From the NCBI GenBank assembly GCA_015680685.1, contig MNCI01027417.1, forward strand, positions 133,521 to 163,451: a stretch of 29,931 nt of DNA. The letters are read 5' to 3'. Below, piece by piece: positions 1 through 9,401 of this stretch (positions are counted from its first letter, which is position 1; every line of letters starts with the position of its first letter). Source of the stretch: Gnetum montanum (lineage: Eukaryota; Streptophyta; Gnetopsida; Gnetales; Gnetaceae). The notes beneath the pieces were generated by a model. It searched no databases. It saw only the letters and a program-made list of their open reading frames with translations, and was not told where the DNA came from. The position numbers were made by a program, and so were the translations under genes.

Positions 1-1503
1 ATATACTTACAAATCGTTGGAAATGCGCCATGCAAGGCTCTTTTGGATTCAGGTTCCGGTGTCAACTTGATTTCTCAAAAAATGTACAAGGCCTAGAACC
101 TGCCTCCATTAAAAAAGAGTAACATCAATCTAGAGTTGGCCGACCAATCCGTCACTATTTCATTGGGACTGCTAGAAGACATTGTTACCAATGTTTGTGG
201 GTGGTCGTACCCAGCTAACTTCCTAATGATTCATGTAAACAATGGTAGGGGGGGACTTCCCAATCATAATGGGAAAAGCATTGCTAAGCACCATCGATGC
301 ACGCCTAGGAATCCACAATCTTTCCCTAGAGATATCAAAGGAAAATACATTCGGAAAGATCGAGAAGAAGAAAGTTCTGTGCATCGCATACAGTGACACA
401 AGGTGTAATTGCATGTAGAGGTCATGGTTTGTGCAAAGTTTAACATTGCCTGCATGCATAAGTGTGCACAAGTGATCAACATACAAAAATGCCTATATGC
501 AGTAGCCACACAACAGAAAGGCACCCAGTGGCTGACAACTGATCAAGAAAGTAGTTCACTCATATGTATGGAACCAACTATGGGTTTGACTTGCGCTTAC
601 ATCGATAGCATAGATGCATTAGAGCAAGTCCACCGCCAACTTCCAAATCTTAACCTTGAAAATGTCAACTAGGGGAAGTTGGAGATCCCTAAGAAATTTA
701 AGTAAGAGCCCCTCGAGTTGAAACCACATTCCTTAAAAACGAAAAATCGATAATTATCAACACTAAGCTTGCTCCTCAACAGAAAGAAGAACTGCTGAAG
801 ATAATTAATAGATGGTCAAAAGCCTTCGCTTGGTCATATCCCAAATTAATCGGAATAGATCCTAGGATATGCCAACATAGGATTTACACCAACCCCTCCA
901 TGAAGCCTCGAAGACAACCGTAGAGGCGTTTGAACTCAAAGCTGAAGCAAGTAGTCAAGGAAGAAATCGAACAGCTTCTCAAGGTTGGGTTCATATACCC
1001 CATTGTTGATAGCGAATGAGTTAGCTGCTTAGTTATTATGCCTAAAAAGGGAGGCAAATGGAGGGTGTGCATAGATTTCAGGCTACTAAATATGGCAACA
1101 TTCAAAGATTACTTTCTGTTGCCATTTGTTGAGCAAGTCTTAGACACCATCGCAAGGCATCGCTACTACAGTTTTCTGGATGAATATAGCAGATATTATC
1201 AAATACAAATAGCCCCAGAAAACCAAGCCAAGACTACGTTCACCAATCCTTGGGGAACATTTGCATACAAATAGATGTTATTTGGCTTGTGCAATGCCCC
1301 TACAACATTTCAACGACTAGTTCTAAGCATCTTCCAAAAACAGATAGGAAATGGTGTGGAGGTCTTTATGGACAACTTCTCCACTTATGGAGCAAACTTT
1401 GATCAAGCCTTGGACTGTCAGTTGTTAATTAGTCAATAATCCCATTACCTTCCCAATATTTTGTAAAGAACTTGAGGACGAGTTTTCATTCAGTCATGGG
1501 GGT
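1..1503 (+). mobile_element. Ty3/gypsy retrotransposon, decayed internal region (protease, RT remnants)
   Basis: This is the 3' part of the internal region of a plant Ty3/gypsy element, probably of the Tat/Athila type; the 5' part lies off the left edge. A retropepsin core is readable from base 1 with the catalytic Asp-Ser-Gly at 46-54, followed by LADQSV-like protease sequence in the same frame to about 245. A G7 run at 248-254 coincides with a shift of reading frame, after which FPIIMGKALLSTIDA continues the protease. Reverse transcriptase is readable from about 720 to 1420, including PKKGGKWRVCIDF and FGLCNAPTTFQ. It carries in-frame stops at 921, 1017 and 1272, and the catalytic FMDD-type motif reads FMDN (1365-1376). 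RNase H and integrase are absent: sequence jumps from RT at about 1420 to the end of the internal region at about 1460. A polypurine tract (ATGGGGG) precedes the LTR. The copy cannot be functional. Confidence 0.9.
1038..1421 (+). pseudogene. Reverse transcriptase fragment of the Ty3/gypsy element
   Basis: This is the clearest coding remnant of the element. Motifs in order are VIMPKKGGKWRVCIDFRLLN, a YYSFLDEYSRYYQI block, then after a TAG at 1272 MLFGLCNAPTTFQRLV and VEVFMDNFSTYG. In active relatives the last motif has two consecutive Asp residues; here the second is Asn (AAC at 1374-1376), so polymerase activity would be lost even without the stops. Two upstream stops in the same frame (921 and 1017) fall where relatives have Gln and Trp. 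This is consistent with C-to-T or G-to-A transitions at methylated cytosines. Confidence 0.88.
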
Positions 1504-1535
1504 ATGATGAGAGCGGTTACTCTAGCAATTTCTTC

Positions 1536-1643
1536 TAATAATTAGAGTGGCAGTTTCTCTAAAATTAGAGTGGAAACTTCTCTAAAATTAAAGTGGCAGT
1601 TTCTCTAAAATTAGAGTGGCAATTTTTCTAATTATTAGAGCAG
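1536..1643 (+). repeat. 23-bp tandem repeat in the U3 part of the LTR
   Basis: About 4.5 copies of a 23-bp unit containing ATTAGAGTGGCA and TTTCTCTAAA begin at 1541, 1564, 1587, 1610 and 1634. They sit just upstream of the TATA box, where repeated enhancer-like units often occur in plant LTRs. The regulatory role is inferred. Confidence 0.85.
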
Positions 1644-1656
1644 TTGCTCCCAAGCC

Positions 1657-1664
1657 TATAAATA
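1657..1664 (+). promoter_or_regulatory. LTR TATA box
   Basis: TATAAATA lies 152 bases into the LTR and directly downstream of the 23-bp array. Transcription would be expected to start about 30 bases downstream, near the beginning of the 13-bp repeats. The element is dead, but the promoter may not be. Confidence 0.6.
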
Positions 1665-1690
1665 CAGTGCACAGGCGCACAATTGAGGGA

Positions 1691-1752
1691 GGAAGTCTTG
1701 GAAGGAAGTCTTAGGGGAAAGTCTTGGAAGGAAGTCTTTCAAGGGAAGTCTT
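1691..1752 (+). repeat. 13-bp tandem repeat (GGAAGTCTT units) in the LTR
   Basis: Five units containing GGAAGTCTT (one is GAAAGTCTT) begin at 1691, 1704, 1717, 1730 and 1744. They fall just downstream of the expected LTR transcription start, so they would be part of the transcript leader. Confidence 0.85.
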
Positions 1753-2741
1753 TTAGGAGTCAAGTAGTGAAACTTTTGTAGTTAGAGTATTTTCCAAGTG
1801 CCCGCAATAAGAGGTCTAAGTGTGAATGGATCTTTCTTCGAGCATTGTGTACCTGAGCATACCTTGTGTACATCAATAAATACAAGCTCTTGGATTCATC
1901 TTTGTAGCACTTGAGATTTGTTTTTTTACTCATTTCCTTTATTTTATTTTCTTCTGCATTTATTTTATTTTATTTTATGCACTTTACATTTCTGTTATTA
2001 GCACACACAGTACGATCACTTCGAGCATGCATGTAACACTTGGTAACCTAGTAACGATTAGCGTTTGGTAATCCCAGTAGTGTTGCGTTAGTTCAGAATG
2101 TGTACGGCAAGTGAGAACGGATACTAGTGTTAGGATTAGTTTAAAGCCTAGTTAATCAGTAATTAAGTTAAATTAGTCACTTAGTTATCTCTCTCTCTCT
2201 CCTCCCTTATTAGCAGCAAGACATAAAAACATAAAAGCTATAAAAATCATATGCCTCAAACTTACTTAACCATACAATCGTGACATACAAGTAGGTTTGG
2301 GAAGACAACAATCAACCAACCCATCCTTGTTCCACAAAAGGTGCATAGGCACTTAGTCCTTGGAATTCGACTGAATCATGCGTGAAACACTTGTATTCAT
2401 ATGGTTGAGCGTAGAGGTACCTCACCGCTCATCAATGGTTCTTTTCTTACAGTCTTTGCATCATTTTCACCCTCCATTAAAATAACAAATGAATTGAAAG
2501 TAGGTATACAAAATTGTGATGTAGTAGTATGAATTTATGATAGGAACAAGAAAATTGTGAAAACCTGAATAATATTGTTTGCTCAAACTTATGTTCATGG
2601 CAACAAAAGTTTATTGTGATAACCCTTCCTAATATCCGCAATAAAGGTACCTTGCTTTCTCCATTGTTTCATCATTTGAGGAAGATGTACTTGAGAACCT
2701 TTACCATTAGCATTAGCTTGATATTTTCTATCCTTAATTTA

Positions 2742-2856
2742 GTGTTTTGGAACCTAAAAAAAGAATGACTATTAAATACACCCCAAGACCTCTAAAATGA
2801 TGCCTCAAGTGTGACTTGAACTAACAACCTATTGCCTAACAAGACAATGAGCAAAT
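2742..2856 (-). mobile_element. SINE-like element, 5'-truncated copy
   Basis: Read on the minus strand it contains a pol III B-box-like AGTTCAAGTC followed by ACACTTGAGGCATCATT, nearly the same as in the copy at 24751-24939. It then has TCTTGGGGTGTA and a 3' end TTTAGGTTCCAAAACAC, a variant of the family's TTCCAACACCCCC end. The A-box half is incomplete. No convincing target-site duplication is seen. Confidence 0.65.
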
Positions 2857-2944
2857 TATTGTCAATTTTAAATAAATTCTCAAGGTTAGAAATTTATTTA
2901 AAGTTTTAATTCTAGTTCTAGTTCTAACAACCCAACCCATAATA

Positions 2945-3059
2945 ATGAGGTGTTAGCTTAGTAGTAAAACTTTTAATTTGTAAGCTCCAAAGTTATGGGT
3001 TTGAGTAAGCAATGCTGAGTTATAAAGTTCTAATTGGACTATATATTTTAGGAGGTACC
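2945..3059 (+). mobile_element. SINE-like element, 3'-incomplete copy
   Basis: The tRNA-like head GAGGTGTTAGCTTAGTAGT resembles a pol III A box. A B-box-like GGGTTTGAGTAA follows about 40 bases later, then GCAATGCTGAGTTATAAAG. The same order of motifs occurs at 11344-11455. The characteristic CCAACACCCCC end is missing or too diverged to see. Confidence 0.65.
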
Positions 3060-4573
3060 TCTTTCCCAAGCCAACTATGCAAGTGATTGTAGAAGAATAG
3101 AATGCAAACTTGTTGGAAGTTCCCAATAAGGCATCCTTACTAGGAAGCTCAATGCTTATCTTGCCAAGATAAAGACCTAGAATTATTGAAGAATTGATAG
3201 ATGACTGAATGCCATATCTCTTTTTGAGAAACAAGCACCTTACACAAACACCTGACCATCACTCCCCATTATGTATTGTTAACATATACCTAATGATAAA
3301 AAACAGGCAAAATGGCCAAAAAGCCGATTGTTTTAACTTACATGATCTGTAACGAAGAAATACTGGGTTTAAAGCAAAGCACCAGCACCCTTAGCCTATC
3401 GAGTATTCTCTGCAAAAACGGAACAGTGCTGTGACATATTAAAAAATTTAGTCTGGTGGTCTGATTATGCATCTTCGTAAATATTACTGAATACTGCGGT
3501 CAGATATTAAAAAAAATTGATAACCAGAGATGTGGTAAATTTCCCGGGTAAATATAAACGGGTCTTATTGATTGGGAAGAAACCGGTAGCAAAGAAAATA
3601 TTGAGGCTGTTGATGTATTCCGCGAAGGCCCACTTAAACTATTTATTTGGAAAGAAATTCTTATGAAATAATATTTCATTGATGCTATTTCAGAGTACTG
3701 GATAGGCATTTGCCTTACTGATCATTGAAGATGTTCAAGAAGAATACTTTAACGGCTATGCCTGCATGTTGTCCAGCATGGTTTAGTCAGAATGTACCAT
3801 TTGTTTCTTGTGTTGGAATGTCCTTCCATGCAATTGATGAAGCCATATTTATTCCTCCGGCAGCAAATATATTTAAGCTTTGACAAACATAATGTGAGAT
3901 GGCAAATCCTCCAAGAAGATTCCAGAACTACCGTACAATATAACTTCAAGCACAACTCAACACAAAAATTTCATAGCAATTTGTCATGTACTTTTAATGT
4001 TCAATTACGGAAATGCATTAATTTTAAAGAAAGAAGAGAAAACAAAAACAGGAACGCTAGATAATTGAAACATACCGACAGTATGGATACAGCTGTTCCG
4101 GAAATGAAAGATAAGGACTTCCGGAACGAGAGGCCTTGTCGGGTTTTTAACTCATTTAATCAGAAAAGTGGATTATCAACTAAACCACCGACTGTACAAA
4201 CAAATACTGAAGTATATGAATATATCATGGTACCCTGGACATGGAAAGATCCAGCCACACACGTGTAAGCAAAACACTAAAATTCCTGTGCCCTTCAGAA
4301 GCAATATGAAATCTTAGGCAAACAAAATGCCATTCTCCATGGATTTTATATCTGCACGTCTGCAAGAATCAGGACCAGAAGCCACTATCTCCATGACGGA
4401 AACAAAGAGGATTTCATACTGAGAAAAAATATAATTTAGTCATCAGTCGATCACGGCTGTTGCTTCTGTCCCAAAGACAAAGGGCTAATCAAAGCACATA
4501 AATTTGGTGGGAGGCTGTGGGTCAGGTATTCATTCGATAGCCACCGTCACAACAATCTATCATCTGACGCAGA

Positions 4574-4609
4574 GTTGGGCGCACATGCAAATGGCATGAC
4601 CCGCCCAAC
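4574..4609. other. Imperfect hairpin (inverted repeat)
   Basis: GTTGGGCG (4574-4581) and CGCCCAAC (4602-4609) form a perfect 8-bp outer stem. Inside it CATGC (4584-4588) pairs with GCATG (4594-4598) around a 5-base loop, separated by a 2/3-base internal loop. It stands out for GC content in AT-rich surroundings. The function is unknown. Confidence 0.6.
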
Positions 4610-6746
4610 CAGTGTTTTGTAAAGAATCAATGAAGAATCCCATCATTGTACCTTTCTACTGCCAGCAACCCAAAAACAAGGAAAGTCAAAAGGCCTACAA
4701 ATCCCAAATTCATTGCTAACAAAATTTGACAAACTCATCATACCATCTGCTGCTACCTGTAAAGGTTTCCATCCAGACACCGTTGGACAGAGTCGGCATT
4801 CTTGTTTACCACTTGGCTCGGTGTCTGCAAACAAAATCGTTTACAATACATCACTGTCAATTAAGTCAATCCTTTTTGTGGGTGGCCCACATCTGTTGGA
4901 TCTAAGCCTCCCTCCCAGCAATGAAGTGATGAAGTTTACAATTGTCAAATCCTGTGATGAGATCAGAGCCACCAAATTAAAAGAAAATACATAGAACTTG
5001 CATTTTTTGAGGACATTGGTATGTGACTGCAATGCGTTTTCTAAGAATATTTGTCAAATAATTTGGGCCCTCATTAACAGGGAAAATATGGAATAGCATT
5101 CTGGTACGAGGCTTTTCAGGCCACAGAGATGCGGACAATATAAATAATTAGACATACAAAACCATTACAGAACTTGACAGCACCAAGATTGAATACAACA
5201 CAAAGGAACAGTTCCATTCGCAGAGCAAAAGCAAGCTGTCATGGTGGTTCATTGAGTGCGAGAGAAAAAGGTTCTCCAATTAACCTGTAACATTTCTCTG
5301 ACGATAAGAATTGGACGGAGGCCGATAGGCCATATTTGGCTTCCTAATGTCGGTTGAAGCTGTCAACGTAAAGCATTATCATCACCCCAACCATCATTAA
5401 TATCATGATGAGGCTCCGTACATGGTTGCAGGTTTGGCCACTTTGGTGTGACATTACTGAAAATTGGATTTAGTGTTCGCAGCTTCGTCAAGATAAGATA
5501 GGTTTACCATGTGTACAAATTTGTAAGCAGTTGATTTGCAGGGACACTGTCAAACGCATAACAAATTCGATGGTAAGTGAACCGCTAAGGTGCAAGTTTC
5601 GTTGCAAGATACAGCCAGCAAAGCATTAACATAAGGGAATACTGTAGCTATGAAATACCTCTGTCAAGCATAAACATATAAAGAGTACAAGGAATACAAA
5701 CCAATTTCTTGCGTGTTACAATTTATTTATATATAAATCAAAAACATTGCTGATTTGATGGTCTGTGATTAGTTGCAAGTTGTAACAATGACCAAGGAAG
5801 TATCAGATCTATAATTATTTCAGGCAAGAATAACTTTTGAAGTGAACAAAATCAACCCGCTGGGTATCAAAGGATTATCCAGTTAAATATACATATTTTC
5901 AGAAAAGGCCGTTCTAATCCTCCATCGAGGTTTGGCATTCTATCAATATTTGGTCATACATTTATCTGACGATTTATTTTTAGTTTGCCTGGAGGGGCAA
6001 AATACCCCCAGTCGGTTCAGCTTGTTCTTTTTTCTTTTCTTTTGGTTGTGTATGGGGTAAATGTACCAGGGTAAAAGCTTTCACGGCAGCAACCGTAAAC
6101 CCTAGCATGATAATTTGTTAGAATTTATGGATGCATACTTATGAAAACCCGACCCATAGCTTGCATAAGAACTCTGATGAATTGAACAACAAAAAACAGC
6201 TTTTAGGTTCAGGACCAACCCTCAACCGTCGTCACAAAATGATCGGGGTAAAGTGTTAGTTTGCCGACATGCAACATGGAATTTTCCGAAAACTCTTTCG
6301 ATTCCGCCATACAGCGATGAGGCATCGATGTACAAAAAAAGACATAATAAATATAAAAACAAGCTACATGGCTTTCCTGCACCGAATCAGCTTTGTTTAG
6401 AAGATTTGTTACAGCATCTGTTCTGAAATCACCCGCCTACTGTCGAAAAGACGCTTTGTGGATTCCTGGACCGTGAATTTACTTCTTGGCATTCCAATAG
6501 AATGTCATCAAGATCCACTTATCAGTAAGGCTTTTTAGGGGTAGGTGCAAAGTGCAAAACTGGGATTACAAACACACAAATATTACCCCTCAAAAAATGG
6601 AAAAAAAGCCCTAGCCAAATTAATGATTTGACTTGGATCATTGAACTCTACAGGATGTGCGCCTGTGTTGGAAACAGGCTATTTACAACCTCAGACTAAA
6701 GTGTATAATACAAAAAAGTCCGGAGATGATGAATTTTCTAAATTTA

Positions 6747-6794
6747 TTATACTGCTTGTCTTGATTCTCTCAAATACTGGAGAAGCACTGAAGC
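6747..6794 (-). CDS. ARM-repeat gene, terminal exon 2 (15 codons plus stop)
   Basis: The acceptor CTTTTTTCTGCAG ends at 6795. The exon encodes ASVLLQYLRESRQAV and a TAA. This aligns with the AERLLGYLREPR-type C-terminus of Arabidopsis relatives and completes the last ARM helix. An AATAAA hexamer overlaps the stop codon (6743-6748). Such a short exon is easily missed by gene finders, which would instead read through the donor at 8063. Confidence 0.85.
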   Translation of the reverse strand, partial: ASVLLQYLRESRQAV

Positions 6795-9401
6795 CTGCAG
6801 AAAAAAGGATAAGCATGGGTATTGTTAGTATTTTTCGCACATTAATAGCAACAAAAGCTCATAGAAACAATGAAAATACGCAGAACAACTACGTCAGTGA
6901 TCCGAAACACTCTATAGTGTGAATTCGAATAAGAAGATATTTTCGATGGATAAATTGCAGTACAAATAAGAATTGGCAAATACTTAAATACAGCTATTGG
7001 GCTGTACTAGCATAGATAGATTTGGTTCTTCGCAACATTAAAAATGTATTTAAACATATTTTGAGACAGTGGAGATGTAATTAACCTGGATACATATATT
7101 TTCAGATATTTTTAAAAAAACACTGAGACTTGCATAAGATATTCATGACGCAGAAATGCAGATAAACCACGTAAAACAAACCCTGAATATAAGTAATTAG
7201 AAAGAACATGTTAAATAACTACTTGCTGTTCAACTCAAGTACGCAAAATTTTCAGATCTGGACCGAACAACTGACTTTCAAGCAATGAAACTGAAACTGA
7301 AAAACTGACTTCAAGCAATATGATTTCGAATTACATAGCACGAGATGAAAAAGGATGCAAACAGCAAGAATAACAATAAAAGAACATTGTTCAATAACGA
7401 GACACAAGAAAATTAGAAACCTAGCCACAAAGCTATGCTGCTGAGGTGATAAAATGGTGTCTTTGACATAGTGCAAATTAATATGATATCTTCTCTACCA
7501 CATTTCACTCCAGGACCATTCGAATGGAAAAAGTTTAATCATTATTATTGATCTACTAGCAAAATTAATATTGATTCCAAGCCATATCGGTAAACATATG
7601 GGTAAAGAAAAATGATAACAGAGACAGTTTCAGAAGGCTATCAAATGCAACAAGCATTCCCTCTAATCTCGATCTACAATTGATACATTGATCGACTCCC
7701 AAATTAATAAGGGAGTGAGGGGAAAAAAAAAACATTGCTGTCACACATCTTCAGGCAACACAGCAGTAGAGAGTATAAATTTCCAGGAGAAGTCGAAACA
7801 GGAAAAAAAAAGGTTTCCTTTCGCCACTTCATGACCTACCTTGAAGCAAGAGAAAAGCTCGTACATATGAACGTATTGGACCACAAATTTCGCGCAAAAT
7901 TCGTTCAATATTCCAGTAAATTCGAATCTAAACCTTGAGAAAGAATCATGATTAAGCAAGAGACGGTAATCACTCAAAAACAAAAAAAAAAACAAAATAG
8001 TGCGTACTTGGAAAAGGAATCAGCCCAAATTTGCATAGCAAGTACTAAGAAGCAACTGATTACCTTCTTTCTAGCACGGCTATTTCCCATCTGAGACAGA
8101 GCAACAAGCGGAGGGATAGCTCCCTCTCTGGAAACCAAAGTCCGGTACAAGAAACTGTCTTCGCAGAGATGCACCAGCGTGACTGTTGCAAACTCCTGAG
8201 CTTTCTGTGAGCCCTCCTCAATGATCTCAACCAAAGAAGGAATCCCACCCTCCTGAACAATGGCATTCTTGCCCTCAGGCAAAGTCGCCAAATTGCTGAG
8301 CATAACCACCGCCTTGTCCACCATTCCTGAACCCAGGTCTGCAATCAATTCAATAAGTGGCTTGATTGCTCCTGCCCTGATTGCCCTCTCCTTGTTCTGA
8401 TGAACCGCAGATAAGCTGTACAGAGTTGTGACTGCATCCTTCCTGCCACGCAAAGTGCCATTGACTAGCAGAGAAACCAGGGGCGGAATGGCGCCAGCAG
8501 CCCCAATTGAGAACTTGTTGTCATCGATCCGAGACAGATTCAGCAGAGTGCAGGCGGCATTCTGCTTGGCTACGGAGGTCCCTGTTTTCAGAGCATGGAT
8601 CAGGGGCTTAATTGCACCTGCTCTTGCGATCTCCATCTTGTTTTCGTCGCAGAGGGAGAGGTTGAGAAGAGCAGTAACTGCAGCTTCCTGTGCAAGAGGG
8701 TCTGCAGAACTGACCAAGCAGACGAGAGGCCATATGGCACCTGCTTTGGCTATGAGTTTCCTGTTCTGCATGCTGTTCTTGGCCAGAAACCGGAGCTCAG
8801 TGGCAGCCTTTCTGTGGGATACTACTGAACAGTCCTTGCCCAGCTCCCGTACCAGTAGCCTCACAAAAACCATGAAATCCTCCTGCCCCAGAGGCTCATT
8901 GTCAATCTCTGACACTGGATCACTGCTTTCGGTATTACTTTCACTGATACGATTGGGTTGAAAAGCATGGGGATGATGATGGTTCTCCTGAGTTGCAGTG
9001 GCCAACCTGAGCAATTCGCCCGAGATGTCGAAGCTCAGCGCCGAAGCAGAACTGTCGCTCAGGGCATCGTAGAAGTCCCTGAGCACCTCCGGAAAGTCTC
9101 TGTTTCCGGCTTCATGGCTGCGACTGTGGTGATTCCTGGGATGAACCTTTCCTTCTTCGTCTAGAGAACTGGATAATGATGACGAGGATGGATGATTTCG
9201 CTCTGCTTCTTCGCTCTCGAAGATCCTGGGACGAATTGTGCGCATTGATCTGGGAGCAGGCTTCTGCAACATCATGGGTGCTTCTGCTTCAGCCGTCTTC
9301 TTGAACTTGTGATGCTGCATGTTCGGCAGGCTGTTGCTGTTGCAGAGCGCCTGCGAAGAGGACTGGCACTGCTGGATTCGAGTCTCCGACACAGAAATCA
9401 T
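6747..9401 (-). CDS. Armadillo-repeat protein, PUB-ARM-like without U-box (two exons)
   Basis: The gene encodes an armadillo-repeat protein of the plant family that contains Arabidopsis At4g16490 and At3g01400. These resemble plant U-box E3 ligases but lack the U-box, so they are thought to act as binding scaffolds; the precise role is not known. Exon 1 is 8064-9401 and exon 2 is 6747-6794, joined in phase 0 across a GT-AG intron of 1269 bp, giving 461 residues. Residues 1-175 are low in predicted order, with a Ser-rich run (72-79), a His-rich patch (141-145) and acidic stretches. ARM repeats fill about residues 195-461, each marked by a GAIxPLV-type motif near 221, 262, 303, 344, 385 and 427, plus LLNLSLCDENK and DKAVVMLSNLA blocks. 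The start is the ATG at 9401. The frame is open further upstream to a GTG at 9479 but without another ATG. The length fits the At4g16490 type (about 470). Confidence 0.93.
6795..8063 (-). other. Intron of the ARM-repeat gene
   Basis: A 1269-bp AT-rich intron with GT (8063-8062) and AG ends and a good pyrimidine tract before the acceptor. I see no gene or mobile element inside it. Confidence 0.8.
8064..9401 (-). CDS. ARM-repeat gene, exon 1 (residues 1-446)
   Basis: This exon carries the start codon and nearly all of the ARM domain. It ends ...SRARKK at the donor AAG|GTAATC. Read-through past the donor gives a short hydrophobic tail ending near 7974 that does not resemble the family, whereas splicing restores the expected C-terminus. 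Base composition is clearly more GC-rich than the flanks. Confidence 0.93.

Larger units (their letters stand above)
1505..2434 (+). repeat. 3' LTR of the Ty3/gypsy element (930 bp)
   Basis: The LTR starts directly after the polypurine tract and is bounded by perfect 7-bp inverted termini: TGATGAG at 1505-1511 and CTCATCA at 2428-2434. The similarity extends inwards (GAGCGG against CCGCTC, allowing two extra bases). It contains a TATA box (TATAAATA, 1657-1664) and an AATAAA at 1875-1880. Two short tandem arrays flank the TATA box, at 1536-1643 and 1691-1752. A TC microsatellite lies near 2188. The 5' LTR and the target-site duplication cannot be checked because the element continues off the left edge. 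Confidence 0.85.
2435..6746. other. Non-coding stretch between the LTR and the ARM gene
   Basis: No complete gene is recognised here. The stretch contains two SINE-like copies (2742-2856 on the minus strand, 2945-3059 on the plus strand), a short SINE-like head near 3231-3265, a 36-nt hairpin (4574-4609) and several short minus-strand blocks that look like exons but match no family I know (around 4770-4826, 5363-5456 and 5980-6108). Part of the right end should be the 3' UTR of the ARM gene. Confidence 0.6.

Noticed and set aside
2953-3234. A 93-codon minus-strand ORF
   Set aside because: It covers a SINE-like copy on the other strand and has no domain; it is a chance open frame.
3500-3960. 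Short minus-strand open frames with protein-like composition
   Set aside because: Each is interrupted by stops in every frame, lacks convincing splice sites and resembles no family I know.
7974-8063. C-terminal tail of the long minus-strand ORF past residue 446 of the ARM protein
   Set aside because: The sequence after the AAG|GTAATC donor is intronic; splicing to 6794 gives the family-typical ASVLLQYLRESRQ end.
8428-8961. A 177-codon plus-strand ORF
   Set aside because: It is the antisense shadow of the ARM-repeat exon. The minus-strand frame has clear ARM repeats, and the plus-strand peptide matches nothing.
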